A stretch of DNA of 64,000 nucleotides from Neurospora tetrasperma FGSC 2508 (taxonomy: Eukaryota > Ascomycota > Sordariomycetes > Sordariales > Sordariaceae): contig NW_009799099.1 of assembly GCF_000213175.1 (NCBI RefSeq), positions 3,539,215-3,603,214 on the forward strand, in the 5' to 3' direction. Positions 1 through 11,407 of the stretch are shown here, one piece after another (the stretch's first letter is position 1; the number at the start of each line of letters is the position of its first letter). Position numbers and translations under genes: made by a program. A model generated the notes under the pieces. The model saw only the letters and a list, made by a program, of their open reading frames with translations, ran no database searches and was not told the origin of the DNA.

Positions 1-2
1 AC

Positions 3-34
<32 letters not shown>

Positions 35-131
35 ATCTTTACAGCGTTCTTTCCAACTCATCATGCCTTCCCCATTTTAAGCCCCCAAAATGGAACCCTG
101 ATTCCCTTTTCTCCATTTTTGGATAATTTCT
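1..131. repeat. Homopolymer start of window and 3' flank of wet-1
   Basis: The window opens with about 22 C followed by 10 A (positions 2-33), then about 100 bases of pyrimidine-rich sequence leading to the wet-1 stop codon. No gene is visible. Such homopolymers are prone to length error in assemblies. Confidence 0.7.
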
Positions 132-2990
132 CTAATTCCCATTCCCATTCCCAAACCTCATCGCCTCCCTAAAGCTCCCCCCTCCTGAGCCCTGCCCATT
201 AGCAACTTCTTGAAACTCCCCCAACCCCACCGGCAACTCCCCAACATGCAACTCCCCCAGCTCCCCCAGCTTCCTAACATCTCCCCCGGCAGCCTCAACA
301 ACCTTGACCATGGCCTCGGATAACTTTCTCCTCTGCTCCGCCGCCTCTCTTTCCCTCCGTGCTTTGGTTTTCGAAGAGCCCGAGGGAGCGACGCCGGACA
401 TCAGAGTGTGGTGGTCCAGGGGAGTGAAGTTTACGAAACCTATTCCTCCTCCTCCTCCTCTGGCGGCGGCGGCGGCGGCGGCGGTGGCGGTAGCGGAGGA
501 GGAGGAGGGTGAGACTTTGCTGTGGGAGGAGGAGCGAGGTTTGGATTTGGAGGGGGAATGTCGAGAAGAAGAAGATGGGTGTAAAGAAAAAGATTTAGAG
601 GGGTGGTGGTGGTGATGCTGAGGAGGAGAAAGCGATGATGCCCCTGGGCCGTGGTGGGCCTGGAGGTGGGCAGGCAAAGGTGGCATTGGCGGGTATCCCA
701 TAACCCCCCTGTGGTGAGGATGGAAGCCACCATTCATGTTCATGTTCATGTTCATGTTCATGTTCAGTGGTGTGAACCGTCCAGAGCTATTGGGTAGCGA
801 AGAGGTAGATGCCGAACTGGTCAATCCCCTACTGCGGCTGCTTCCGGTACCAGAACCCTCGGGAACAACCCGGTGTCCACTAGCGCCGATAGCCGCAGCA
901 AACGCACTCGCCGAAGCCCCCAGGTCTCCATGCGACGCGGCGTGCGACAGTCTCGATCCGGACATGGAAGCTGATGAAGCGTGTCCTCGACCGGTAAAGG
1001 ACTTGCGCTTGCGAACCGCGGCAGGGGACATGAGTCCCAATCCTACTCCAGCAGCACTCGTTGTTGTTGTGGAATGGTGGTTGATGTTTTGCATCGAAGC
1101 ACTCCGACGATGGAGGCGTTGACGGCCGCTGCCGCTGGCCGAATCTGCACCTGCAACTGCCAAGCTGCCCGAGTTGGGCTGTTGACCGCCTCTGGTAGGA
1201 CTCGATTCCCGCGATGAGCGGCTGACGGCGCGAACCTTGCGTGGGGAGGTCTGGTAGGAGGGAAGTCGTGAAGCGCCCGAGCTGGGAGCGCGGGGTTTAG
1301 GTCTTCGAGACCTGCCGCCGCCGCTGCCGCCGGCAGTGGTCGTACTGGTTGACGAGGAAGACTGCGAAGGTAGGCTCTCGGGATTGCCACCGCCGTTGGA
1401 AATATATTGCTGTTGTGCTAGCATGAGCTGAGCGGCTGCGTATGCTTGAGCTTGCGCCTGAGATTGGTTTGGTTGTTGCTGCTGTTGGTTGTGATGCAGT
1501 AAATTGCCACCAGACACCCGAGACGAAGTAGGCTGTGGCATGTGAAGCACGAGCCCTGCTGCGTCTAGTCCGAAATGATGGTCATCGAGGCCTCCCTGGT
1601 CGTGGAGCTGCTGGAGAGCCATTTGTAAGTTCAATGTAGCCTCGCGGGTGTTGGAGGCATTGGTATCCATGTGGAAGGAGGACGATGGGTCAGGATCGGT
1701 ATCCATGGCATCTTCTACGGCTTGGTCCCACCAGTTGCTGTCATTGAGGGTGCTGATGTAGAGGGGGTGCAGTTCGCAGGCTGAAGACGATACACCACCG
1801 ACGGCGTGTAGAGTTGATGGGTTAGCAGGCGTAGTCGGTGGTGGTCCACTAACGCTGAATTGCCACGAATTATCAGCGGCGGTGGTGACGGGGGCCGGGA
1901 TACTCTGGTGTTGCTGATGAGGTGCCTGAATTGGCGTGTGCATCGGTAGGGACAGGTTAGAGGAGATGTCCATGAACGGATCGTCTATAAAGTTCGTGTT
2001 GAACAGGTGCGCATGGCTGCTGTCGTTGTTACTGTTTTGCTCAGAAGCCATCTGTCCCGTTAACGGTGGGGACAGCGGCATCTCCGGCCTTACAAGACTG
2101 AGGTTGTGTGGCCTTGGACGAGCCGTCATCTTGTTTGGTGACGTGCCCATAGTGGAGGGTGTTGATGAAGTTACTGCTGGCACTGCTGTTGTGGCAGGAT
2201 GCTGTTTTTGCTTGTTGCCATGTAGATTAGCCGCCTTGTGTCTGAGTTTTGTGTAAAAAGCCTCCAGCCGAGACTTGCGCGGGCTGGTCGAGGCTGACCC
2301 AGGCTGAAGGTGTGGCGAAGGAGGGACCGATGCAGACGATGGTGGAAGATGTATGCGTGGTGAGCTACTGCCGTTCACCGTCAAACCCTCGAGTCTCCGC
2401 AGCTCCGAGTCGGAGATGGAACCACCGGAGCCCGGTCCTTCCTGGTAACTGGTGCCGAGGATGGAAGAAAGTTCTCTTTGTCCGGCTACAAGGAGTTGGT
2501 GTTGTTCACTGTACTGACAATCCATGTTACTGAGGTCAACGTGCGATCCTGCTCGGACTTGACGGTGCTGCAGCGGGAAATTGGCGGAAGAAAAGCGAGC
2601 GAGACGTCCAGAAGCCGAATTATTAGCAGCGCTACTCGCTCGGCCGTGGTCCCCTACGCCTAACGATTGCTCGGCAGAGCGATGGTGATCAAAAGGAGGG
2701 CAGCTCAGTGAGGTGAGAGGTGGCGACAAGGAAGATTCGTGAGCTTCACGGCACATGTTCTCAAATCTCCCGTCGCCTCCTCCTTCTGCTCCTCCTTCTT
2801 CACCCGTAAAAGGTGGAGAGGGTGAATGGTTCGGGCCATGGTCGTCCAGCACCACAAACTGGTCAAAGAAATCTGCCGATCCCACGTCGTCCGTCACTGC
2901 GTCCTGCCAACAGAAGGCGTTGTCGCCTCCTTTGTTCTCGCCGAGGGGTAAATCGCCAACCGCGAAGGACATCCCTTGGACGCTAGCCAT
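132..2990 (-). CDS. wet-1: WetA-type conidial maturation regulator
   Basis: Single-exon ORF of 952 residues. The diagnostic part is the C-terminal block at about residues 849-908: FVNFTPLD, then SGVAPSGSSKTKARRERE, then RRKLSEAMVKVVEAAGGDV. This is the signature of WetA, the regulator of conidial wall maturation and late asexual development in ascomycetes. The N-terminus has a second short conserved motif, FFDQFVVLDD (residues 41-50). Between them the protein is Ser/Pro/Gln/His-rich and predicted disordered. It carries a Met-Asn dipeptide run coded by a hexamer repeat (about 732-766), Gln and Ala runs and His runs. Family members are commonly around 550-600 residues, so this copy is much longer, by low-complexity expansion. 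The start is the first ATG of the frame, followed closely by conserved sequence. WetA is taken to act in the nucleus; no classical DNA-binding domain is visible. The motif makes the identification strong. The exact function in this organism is inferred. Confidence 0.9.
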   Translation of the reverse strand: MASVQGMSFAVGDLPLGENKGGDNAFCWQDAVTDDVGSADFFDQFVVLDDHGPNHSPSPPFTGEEGGAEGGGDGRFENMCREAHESSLSPPLTSLSCPPFDHHRSAEQSLGVGDHGRASSAANNSASGRLARFSSANFPLQHRQVRAGSHVDLSNMDCQYSEQHQLLVAGQRELSSILGTSYQEGPGSGGSISDSELRRLEGLTVNGSSSPRIHLPPSSASVPPSPHLQPGSASTSPRKSRLEAFYTKLRHKAANLHGNKQKQHPATTAVPAVTSSTPSTMGTSPNKMTARPRPHNLSLVRPEMPLSPPLTGQMASEQNSNNDSSHAHLFNTNFIDDPFMDISSNLSLPMHTPIQAPHQQHQSIPAPVTTAADNSWQFSVSGPPPTTPANPSTLHAVGGVSSSACELHPLYISTLNDSNWWDQAVEDAMDTDPDPSSSFHMDTNASNTREATLNLQMALQQLHDQGGLDDHHFGLDAAGLVLHMPQPTSSRVSGGNLLHHNQQQQQPNQSQAQAQAYAAAQLMLAQQQYISNGGGNPESLPSQSSSSTSTTTAGGSGGGRSRRPKPRAPSSGASRLPSYQTSPRKVRAVSRSSRESSPTRGGQQPNSGSLAVAGADSASGSGRQRLHRRSASMQNINHHSTTTTSAAGVGLGLMSPAAVRKRKSFTGRGHASSASMSGSRLSHAASHGDLGASASAFAAAIGASGHRVVPEGSGTGSSRSRGLTSSASTSSLPNSSGRFTPLNMNMNMNMNMNGGFHPHHRGVMGYPPMPPLPAHLQAHHGPGASSLSPPQHHHHHPSKSFSLHPSSSSRHSPSKSKPRSSSHSKVSPSSSSATATAAAAAAARGGGGGIGFVNFTPLDHHTLMSGVAPSGSSKTKARREREAAEQRRKLSEAMVKVVEAAGGDVRKLGELGELHVGELPVGLGEFQEVANGQGSGGGSFREAMRFGNGNGN
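732..766. repeat. Hexamer repeat (TTCATG)n inside wet-1
   Basis: About five tandem TTCATG units. On the minus strand they read as alternating Met and Asn codons in wet-1. Hexamers keep the frame, so copy number can vary without breaking the gene. Confidence 0.85.
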
Positions 2991-3012
2991 TGTTGGTGGG
3001 TGCTGCTGCTAC

Positions 3013-3043
<31 letters not shown>

Positions 3044-4443
3044 ATAGGGTTGGCTCATATGAAGCTTGTATGCTGCTATATGGTTTTCCAACCGAATGTG
3101 GGCGGTGTGTTTGATAATAGCCTTGTTGGTGACGGGATGTTTTTTGTTATGCTGCCGATGCAAACCATGGCGAAGAAGTTGTTGACTGGGAAGCAGGAAG
3201 CATAAGGAGATGTCTGCACTGGCCGAAAAGTCAACAAAACCAGTTTGCCCCGGCAACGAGAAAATATGAAGCCAAAATTTCATGTAAGATTGAAGAGTGA
3301 GAAGAGGCATGTGCTAGACATTTGTATGCGAGCTTGCAGGGGCGAGGAATGCTGGTGCGATCCATTCCAATTCCTCTCGAGATCTTACCGAAGAGGACAT
3401 GGTGGGCACGATTCTTCGATGACATGGTATAGCTAGGAGGGAGCTCGGGGCAAACACACCAGGATCATAAAGAAAACGAATCCCTTTCTTTGTCAAACTT
3501 TCAGCAGAGTCGAGGGAGTCCAGAGGGCGACGTCCTTCTAGCTCGCCTTGATACAAAGAGCACCGCCCCACACCGAGGTCTGGAATGTGCCGTTGGGTGT
3601 AGACTGAGACAGGGTAAAGCATTGTCGTTCCTTGTACAAATAGCAACATGGTTGTGTTCCTTCCCCGATCCTCCCTGTTTATACTGTGCTGATTGAGGTT
3701 GTCATCGGCAACAGATGAGAGAGAGTCTCTTGCGCAAGTGTACTGCCACCGATCATGCCTAGTCGTCAGCAGGGTCCTATTCCCAATACAGGGAGGAAAA
3801 GGCGCACACCAAGTTTGTTTTGTCACATGGGCCCCCGAACTACGGGACGGTGTGTCATCACTTGTCATTTATCGATGCACCCCAAGGGATGAGCTACCTA
3901 TTTGTACCCGTCTATCGACAAAGGAATAGAGGCTGTGAGCGCCCGTCTGACAATTGTACAAAACAATCCCGTTATGTTCCCAATCTGGAGCATTTCATGC
4001 ACATAGATGCCCCTCGTTCAACGAAACTCCCCCAAAATAAAGTCGACCGCCATGCTCGAGCCGTTATGTATAATGACGGTATGTTATTCAGGAAAGCTTT
4101 TGCGTCCCAGGGTGCCGAACCCCGACCAAAATGACCGTCCCAATCCCCCCCCCCCCAGTCAATTTTAATGAATGTCGCATACCCTTGACCAAACCCATCA
4201 ATACCCTCGTAGCTGCACGATCCTGAATTCCACAAATCGTGATTGAAAAGCATGAAAATGGTTCCCGCTTTCATGTTCGTCCTGCAGTGTGCCTGACATT
4301 GAAGAATGGGATCCCAGCTAAACTCCTTGAAATGCTCCAAAAAAATTGACTCCAAACTTGACCCATGCGTTCGTAGAATTGGGGTATAAACATTGAAAAA
4401 TCTCTCACGCCCTTACAATAGTCAATCTATACGCCTATAGCCA
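2991..4443. other. Intergenic region, 5' flank of wet-1
   Basis: Gene-free as far as can be seen. Directly upstream of the wet-1 start, at 3001-3043, is a CTG/TTG trinucleotide tract. Read on the minus strand this is a CAG/CAA-type run in the 5' leader, not in the protein. A C-run lies near 4146-4156. Short ORFs here (for example 3314-3868 on the minus strand) show no recognisable domain. The long leader region suits a developmentally regulated gene, but I identify no regulatory site. Confidence 0.5.
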
Positions 4444-5853
4444 TCATGGCGGCGTGCGATATGACGATGATGGTATCGCTGGCACGTATCGTGATGGCAG
4501 TTGTTCCGAGGGTTGTACAGGCTGTGCCATGGGAGACGAGTTGGTCGAGTACGCAACCGACGAGGTCACACTGCCTGTTCCGTGCTCTTTCCGCCTGCGC
4601 ATTCGGGGCCGACTCCGTACCACGGTTGCGCATCGCATGGCTGCCTCGGCCGACAACTGGTAATGGAGAGGGAGACTCCCCTCGACCATGTGTTTCCGGA
4701 TACCCGCCGACCCACTACCGGCGCGCCGTACTTGTATCGACTCGAGCAGTGCCCGTTCTTCCTCCAACACATCAACGGTTCCGTCACGGTAGCGCTCGTC
4801 GACCTCCAACTCCATTGATGCAAAATCAAAACCGTGGTCAACGTTCAAGTCGTCTAGTTTCGATAGAACGGGTGCTGAAGGCGTTGGAAGAGGAGCACTT
4901 CGAACGTTACACTGGGTACCAGTTTCGACCTTTTCCTCCACCAGGGCCTGAATGCTCCGCGATTGTGTATGGGCTTTATGTTCTGATTGCCTCTTTTCGG
5001 GTCGCTGTCGCCTACTCTCCAGTGTGTTTCCTGACGACGATGACGACGCATTTGGTATCGAGGATGTGGCACTGGAAGAGTAATCATTCTTGCGGAAGGA
5101 AGGGGGAAGTAGAGATTGAAGGTTCGCGTCTTCGAGTTCGAATGCATCATCCATTTCAATCCCGTCATCCACCTCAAGGCTGCCGATTCCCGCCCAGGAT
5201 TGATGATCGGCAGTAGTGGTGGTAGCGGGATCGGGTACCAGCGACATGGCAGTCGGCGGTGACAAGGGCTCCTGCTGCTGCTGCTCCTGCTCCTGGGACG
5301 GTTGTTGCTGCTGTTGCTGTTGCACAAAGGATTTGGCCTCCAGTTGAAGAGCCTCCCGTTGCAGGTTTTGGACGCTGAGCTCGTGTGCCAGCTTGTCGAC
5401 GACATGCCGAGCAGATGGAGATGCGGATTGTGGAGCCGGTTCTGTCGCTAGCGGCGAAGGTTGGAACGAAGGCACTGGAGCTGCTGTGGATGCAGATGCG
5501 GATGCGGATGTGGATGCAGGTGCTGAAGCTGTTGACGTCGCTGATGTTGTTCTTGCCGCGCTTGTCATGGACCACGATGTCGATGGGGTCGAGGTTAATG
5601 AAGGTCGTTTCTGAACCTTGTGGTGCGACGGCGGTCGTTGTCGTCGCCGTGCAACGTGGTGACGCCGTACATAGTTGCGTTGCTGGCTGCGTAATTGCTC
5701 TTGCATCCTCACATGATGGCCGATTGGGATTCCGTCTAGAAGGAAGCCATCGACATCGGGGGCTGTGTGATTATCATCATCGCGTGTGTTAGTCGGCTGC
5801 TCAGCGGCAACTGGCTGCCCTTGATCCTCCATCGAGTAGTTGGGATCAAACAT
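4444..5853 (-). CDS. Unrecognised Gln/Ser-rich protein
   Basis: ORF of 469 residues from the ATG at 5853 (MFDPNYSMEDQ). That ATG is preceded by ACAAACC, a good fungal start context. The frame stays open upstream to 6408, but that part reads as low-quality Ser/Thr/Leu sequence typical of a leader, so I chose the inner ATG. Features: a basic Arg/His stretch near residues 55-85, Ser/Ala-rich linker, a long Gln run (glutamine and QEQEQ) that could form a coiled coil, an acidic segment (DDGIEMDDAFELED), and a C-terminal region with acidic and basic patches (EEERALLES; RSRPRMRRRKEHG). There are no membrane segments and no recognised domain. It lies in tandem downstream of the same-strand promoter region that ends at 5854 and 1.45 kb from wet-1. 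The ORF length and start context support a real gene; the function is unknown. Confidence 0.65.
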   Translation of the reverse strand: MFDPNYSMEDQGQPVAAEQPTNTRDDDNHTAPDVDGFLLDGIPIGHHVRMQEQLRSQQRNYVRRHHVARRRQRPPSHHKVQKRPSLTSTPSTSWSMTSAARTTSATSTASAPASTSASASASTAAPVPSFQPSPLATEPAPQSASPSARHVVDKLAHELSVQNLQREALQLEAKSFVQQQQQQQPSQEQEQQQQEPLSPPTAMSLVPDPATTTTADHQSWAGIGSLEVDDGIEMDDAFELEDANLQSLLPPSFRKNDYSSSATSSIPNASSSSSGNTLESRRQRPEKRQSEHKAHTQSRSIQALVEEKVETGTQCNVRSAPLPTPSAPVLSKLDDLNVDHGFDFASMELEVDERYRDGTVDVLEEERALLESIQVRRAGSGSAGIRKHMVEGSLPLHYQLSAEAAMRCATVVRSRPRMRRRKEHGTGSVTSSVAYSTNSSPMAQPVQPSEQLPSRYVPAIPSSSYRTPP

Positions 5854-7565
5854 GGTTTGTCGAATATGGTGTTGAATGGGAAGCTGCCGACCCAGCTGGA
5901 TGGGTTGGAGTGGCGAGATGTCGGGTCTCGTCGCAAGCAAAAGAACTAAAGGTCGAGTCGCCCGGCCGGTACTGTCAATGGGCAGTGAAACAGTAGACGG
6001 ACGGGAGCTGGTACTTGTGTGTTGTGTCGGTGTATGTTTGTTTGTAAGAGGGCAGATGGGTGCGAAAGAGACAAGGGCGGTTAGGTTGTAACTGAATGCC
6101 TTTGCTATCGAGACATGTGTGTAGGTAGAGGTAGATAGGTAAGTGAGTGGGTAGGTAGATAGAGAGACCGGGAGTTTTCCCCAGTTTGATTTGCGTGGAG
6201 CTTTGTTGAGGAGAAGGTAGGTAGGTAAGGAAGGACCTCTCCTCTGGACCTGAGCCAAAGCGCCGGGACAAATCCGAGTTGTCGGTAGCGATGGGACAAT
6301 GTCGGCCGTTAGTGTAGACCCAGCAGTTGGCCACTCAGTGAGCCAGTAGACCCAAGCAGGAACTGGCCCCAAGCGCCAATCGAAAAGCTGCAAATGGCAA
6401 CAGGGCACGTCTTGGTACTATGCAGTGTCGATGTGTTGGGTGCCGTGCTGTTGGGGGTGGCACCGGGAATTGATTGATTGACGTTTCGTTGTATGTGGTG
6501 TTCCGCATGTCAGGTTTTGCTTGGGAAATGGGGGAAAAAAAAAGGAGGAACAAGCTGAACGGGGAGGGGAGAGGGAAACGACCGGGAGGAAGGAAAGGAC
6601 AAAATGGGCATCCGTCACAAAAGCCAGTCAGTCATTCATCCAACATCAAGCCAGGTTGTGGAAAAGCCTCTAGCTGCATCTGTAAAAGTGTCACGGCCTG
6701 TCGGGTTCAGAAAAAGGTTGGATCCAGTCCTGCATGCAGCTGGCTATCATCCACCACCCACATCACACCCGCTCACTGGACTTGTATCTCGTCTCTGGAT
6801 TTAGCGGCACCACAGTCCGACTGGCTGGCTAACGACGACCGCCTGATTTCCTCGACCCTGGCTTTTACACATTGTGTCCACGGACTGTCCACGGACTATG
6901 TAATCGACTAATGTGTGATGAGTTGTTGACAAGGCGATTCTTCAATGACAAGCGACGGAAGCGTGATGATGGAAATGGACATTTCGATATGAGTGTAGTG
7001 TATGGAAATGATGATGAATTCCCAGAGACCCAGGTCCCGGTCCCGTCCCTCGCTAGCTCGTCGAGTCTGCCCCGTTCGACTCTCCTTGGGCTCCCCCCGT
7101 TCCCTTGGACTGGGACCGTGTCTTGGAAAGCTGGTTCGCTCTGTGGTTGGCTGTGGTGGAGACGGCACGAGGGTCAGGGACCCCATCCATCCATCTGGCT
7201 GCCGCCGTGCTGGGTGGCCACTCATTGTCGACTCCACCCTCCTTCCGCAAATGCCAGTCAAATGCCAGATTCTTGTCACGGAACACGCTGTTGCGCGACT
7301 CGACTCTTGTGCTGGAGCCGGCTCCTTTGCGGGTGAACCAAGCCGTCGGGGACCAGCTCGCCCAATGACTGGCTGCCCTCGCGTTACTTCGCACTGTCAG
7401 CATCCTGTTCTTTTCGGTGGCCGACCCGGCGTGGGAACAACGGGAGCGTGGGGCGTCCCAGACACACGGTGTCAAATCCCGTCCATCTACCAAACGGCTA
7501 CCGTCACCGTCCTCGAGGACCATCGATTCGTCAACTTGGGAGATAATGGGTTTGGGCTTGAGGAG

Positions 7566-7590
7566 GTGGTGGTGGTGGTGGTGGTGGTTC
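7566..7590. repeat. (GTG)n microsatellite
   Basis: About eight GTG units in a row within the gene-poor region. It makes poly-Val or poly-His in chance ORFs on the two strands. Confidence 0.8.
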
Positions 7591-10500
7591 TTCATCTGCC
7601 CTGTTGATGGCAATGAATGGTGGCAGGCCTCCTTGGTCACATCATTCTGGGCAGTCCACCAAACGACTGAAGTCTCGAGCCTGCGCTAGAAAAATCTGAC
7701 ACTTTGCTCCGGGCGGTTGGGTAGCAAAGATCAAGGGGACAATGAGGCACCTGCCGACTCTGGGGATCAAGTCGTGCGACCGCTATAACCCTGAGCCACT
7801 CCCCTAGCTAACCCTGGGCTAATATTGGTAATTTCACCCTTCTTTCCCGGTCTTGACCCAAATGGGCTGCTCATGCACTCCTGTCATTCGCCCAGCTGAC
7901 CTTCCTTGCCACGTTGCATCGCTCCGCGCCCACCAGCGGCGTGAAGCGCAAAGCCATTGGTCCATCACCGCCTCACAAGGGTGAACCCGCAAACTCTTGT
8001 GAGGGGAGGGGATTTTCGCACCCGCACGGATGATCGGATCGAGGAACAACCCTTCTCGTCGTTCAATTCCTGTCCTCTGCACACTGCTTGCTGCCGTGGT
8101 GCCCAGAATCGATGTCAGGAATGTCTCCAACCGTACCATCTCCTTGGGACTGGACCTGAACCTCGACGCGAGAGCACGATAAGCGGCACCACAAGAACGC
8201 ACCCTATCACCAAGTTTGTCACGGTGTGCCGTGTTTCAACTTCAGATGATTCGATGCACAACACGTTCACCGATTCTTTCCGCTTTATACTCCTCCTCTT
8301 CACCGTTCTTCCCGTCAACTTTTCGAAATGTGTAAAAAGTGGGCGCCCACCCTTCACTAGTCTACAGTACTTCAGCCAGCACTTCAACCTCGCTCGCCCG
8401 GCCATTCTTTGCCCAAACAGGCGGATATCACCTCTATGATTCGCCGTCTATTTATTTGAGAATCTCTCCCTCATCGATTATCTGTCATGGCTCGTGAGGC
8501 TTGCGGGATGGAAAACCCTAGGGCAAGTCAGCATGGCGAACATGGACGACATCAGGCCATGTGTGCGTTAGTCTAGTGGCGTTTTTTTACCTTGTCCACG
8601 CCCAAATTCTTGGGTGTGCGGGTGTTTTGGCCATGCATCTCTACGACCTTCCCGTCGCTACATATGCATCTGGCCGTGTTTCCGGGCCATGTTGACGGGT
8701 GCAGTGGTTGACAATCAAGGGGCCGTGAGTGATGCTGTGCCTCCTCCTCCTCCTTCGTTCATTGAGTGCCCTGGGATTTTCTAGCTTCGTCCCATTCAAC
8801 GGTCGGCTTTGTGCATTTGCCCCCCCTTGTCCGTCCTTCACACATGAAACAAGCATTTACTATAAAGCCCGATGAAGCCGAAGAGATTGATTGAATGGCC
8901 AAGGGACCACAAGGAAGTTTTCAGTTACGGCTATCTTTCTCCGAGATAAGAGAGGCGGCTAAGACATCTTATCATGGCTGTGTGAACATCCAAATCTTCC
9001 CTCAAAGACATCACATCTGTGGATTACCAAAAGTCATGACGATCGATGTCGAATTGATGAACTACTGCCCTGGAAACACTGTAACGAACTCCGCAATCCC
9101 ACAAAATCCCAAACACCACCCACCCACACTCCACGAAATCCACAGGCCATGAACTGGTGACCAAACCGCCGGGCCAACGCTCAGCCAACGGTTTTCCACT
9201 GTTTCACCACTTCCAGTACATGTGTTTCGGTTGATCGCTTGGGCCCTTCCAACTTGGTCGTCTATCACTGGACTCGCTTCTGGGCAAACCGCAAATCTGG
9301 CTAGGCATCAGTTTCTTTTCTTTCTTTCTTTTGTTTGTCACCAGAGAGTGTAAGCATAGTCGGCGCTGTTGCTCGATCCTGACGATGACTGCTAGGCGGG
9401 ACGGTACAGTAATCATAAGCCCTAATTTCAGGATCGAATGATCTGCTCAGGGCGAGAGTATAGATTCAAAGACTCTCTTGCACTGTGGGATGAGCATAAT
9501 GACCACTGTTCTCACGTACATGGTACACTTATTCTACTCTTTCAGTCTTGGGTTGAGCGATACCAAAACCATAACGAACCATCATCATCCTAAACACATC
9601 AATTTGTCAACAACTGTGAATCCCCCTGGCTTTCTAACCCGGTAGGATAGCCCCCAGCCCCTTTCACGTTCAATTTCCCCAAGCTATTTCTGTAATATGA
9701 AATGCCACAGGTGTGACCTCATATCTTCAGCTGACTGATGATCAACGGACTAACGCCCTCAGCTTGCACCATCAAGCCAGCGAACATCACCGGGATTTTC
9801 ACTATTCCAGGGGTCTCTTTGTCTCACTCTTCTGACGCAAGCGCTATCTATGTCGTCTTGCTGTCATACTACTAGTGTACGCTCCTACGCTGTGGACGGC
9901 AAAGCATCACGTATGTATGTAGCAAGGAAGAAGCCGCCGACCCGTCAGTTCATGGGTTGGTTCGATCTGTGTTAGCGTACGCCAATGGAAGGTTTTTGTG
10001 TTTACACGTTTTCCTAGCATCACGCTGAGCTGTGAGTATGCCAAGCATAACCTAACTCCGGCGTCATCGTTCATGTGCAGTACATCAAACTCGAAGAGGA
10101 GTCGAGAACTCGATCATTGCGCAAGCGAACTTCAGGATCCATGTCCAAGTGGAAGGAGTCAAGAAGTGAGTTGCACCCCCGAGTTTATCGACGGGACCCA
10201 GAAGGAAAGAGAGGATGGACAAGACTGAAGGGGCTGCTGCGATTTCAGGTTTCTTCCGATGTTGATGGACGGGACGGAAGGTGCGATTTCCTATCAGCCC
10301 CACATTATCGTCCAGTATTAGTGTACCTCTACTGTCTTAGACGACAGGAACCCCGGTCGGTGATCTTTCTTCAAACACTCTCTCATGAGATCATGACGGC
10401 AAGAACAACCAGGTGGCCGTCTCCCGTGAAGTGGAAGGGAAACTTCTGTGAAAAAAGGCTCTGCGCAAAGCTATCACCATAATCATCTCGCTCTTCATCA

Positions 10501-11368
10501 GACACATTGATCTCTGATCACCTTGCTATTTATCTCCGCCGAACTCTCGCAGCTTGCCGAGCGTGCCTGGGCCAGTACAAGTACTCAAACTCTCAGTCCC
10601 TGCTTAGGATCACTGTCGCATACGAAACCAAAACCATCCAACCGATGACCGCACTGGTGTGAGTGACACGAAATGACATGCCATAGCATGGCACAACACC
10701 GATCCATTCATCCAGCTGCTGTTGTGGCAAAAGCATAATAATAGTGTAATGTTCAAAGACTCAATAACTGCTGTTCTTCTCAAAGGCCCCCATGTCCCTC
10801 AACCTCTTCAAGTTTGGCACAAAGTCGGCAGTCGGTCATACTCATCATACTTAGTTATTAGCCCTACCGTCCCAAGGCCCTAGCCTAGTCCCTGTCATTC
10901 ACATCGCTACCGACTCTACAGTCTCAATCGATCCTGGGTCCCTGGCCGCACTGGTTTGGCGCTCGACAATCATGTCACTTCACCCTTGACACGTTACATC
11001 CGATCAATTCATCCGAACACTTCAGACGCCGTTCAGCTAATGTCGTAATATCGAACTGCTGCCTTGATGGTCCAACGCGCAAGGTGGTAGATGGATAAAA
11101 GGAAGGGATGTGCCACACTCCGAGTCATTTTGGGGGCGAACAAAACCACCTAGATTCTGGGCCATCGACGATGGGATAGTGGGTTACCTATTCTGTGCCT
11201 GACAAAGCGACAATGCCAGTCGGGAAGGGCTAACAGGACAAACGGAAATGTCATTCATCAGCTGAGACACATAGGAAGATCTCGACAACGACAAAGACGA
11301 ACGACAACAATTGTCGCAATTGTCTACTGGGTAGCTCAAGATAAGAGATAATGGACCAGCTATTCCCG

Positions 11369-11407
11369 TCCGTCCGTCCGTCCGTTCATCCGTTCATCCG
11401 TCCGCCC
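11369..11407. repeat. CCGT/CATC tetramer microsatellite
   Basis: Tandem CCGT units with TTCAT variants, in non-coding sequence. Confidence 0.8.

Noticed and set aside
132-1390. Plus-strand and other-frame ORFs over wet-1 (for example 304-615, 736-1122, 1043-1390 minus)
   Set aside because: They are shadows of the repeat-rich wet-1 coding sequence; their Pro, Ala and Met-Phe runs come from the same repeats.
5854-6408. N-terminal extension of the 4444-5853 gene to 6408
   Set aside because: Composition is Leu/Ser/Thr/Tyr-rich with microsatellite content typical of leader, and the ATG at 5853 has a better context.
7002-7607. ORF of 201 codons in the gene desert
   Set aside because: It ends in a poly-Val run from a GTG microsatellite, has no domain and overlaps equally long ORFs on the other strand.
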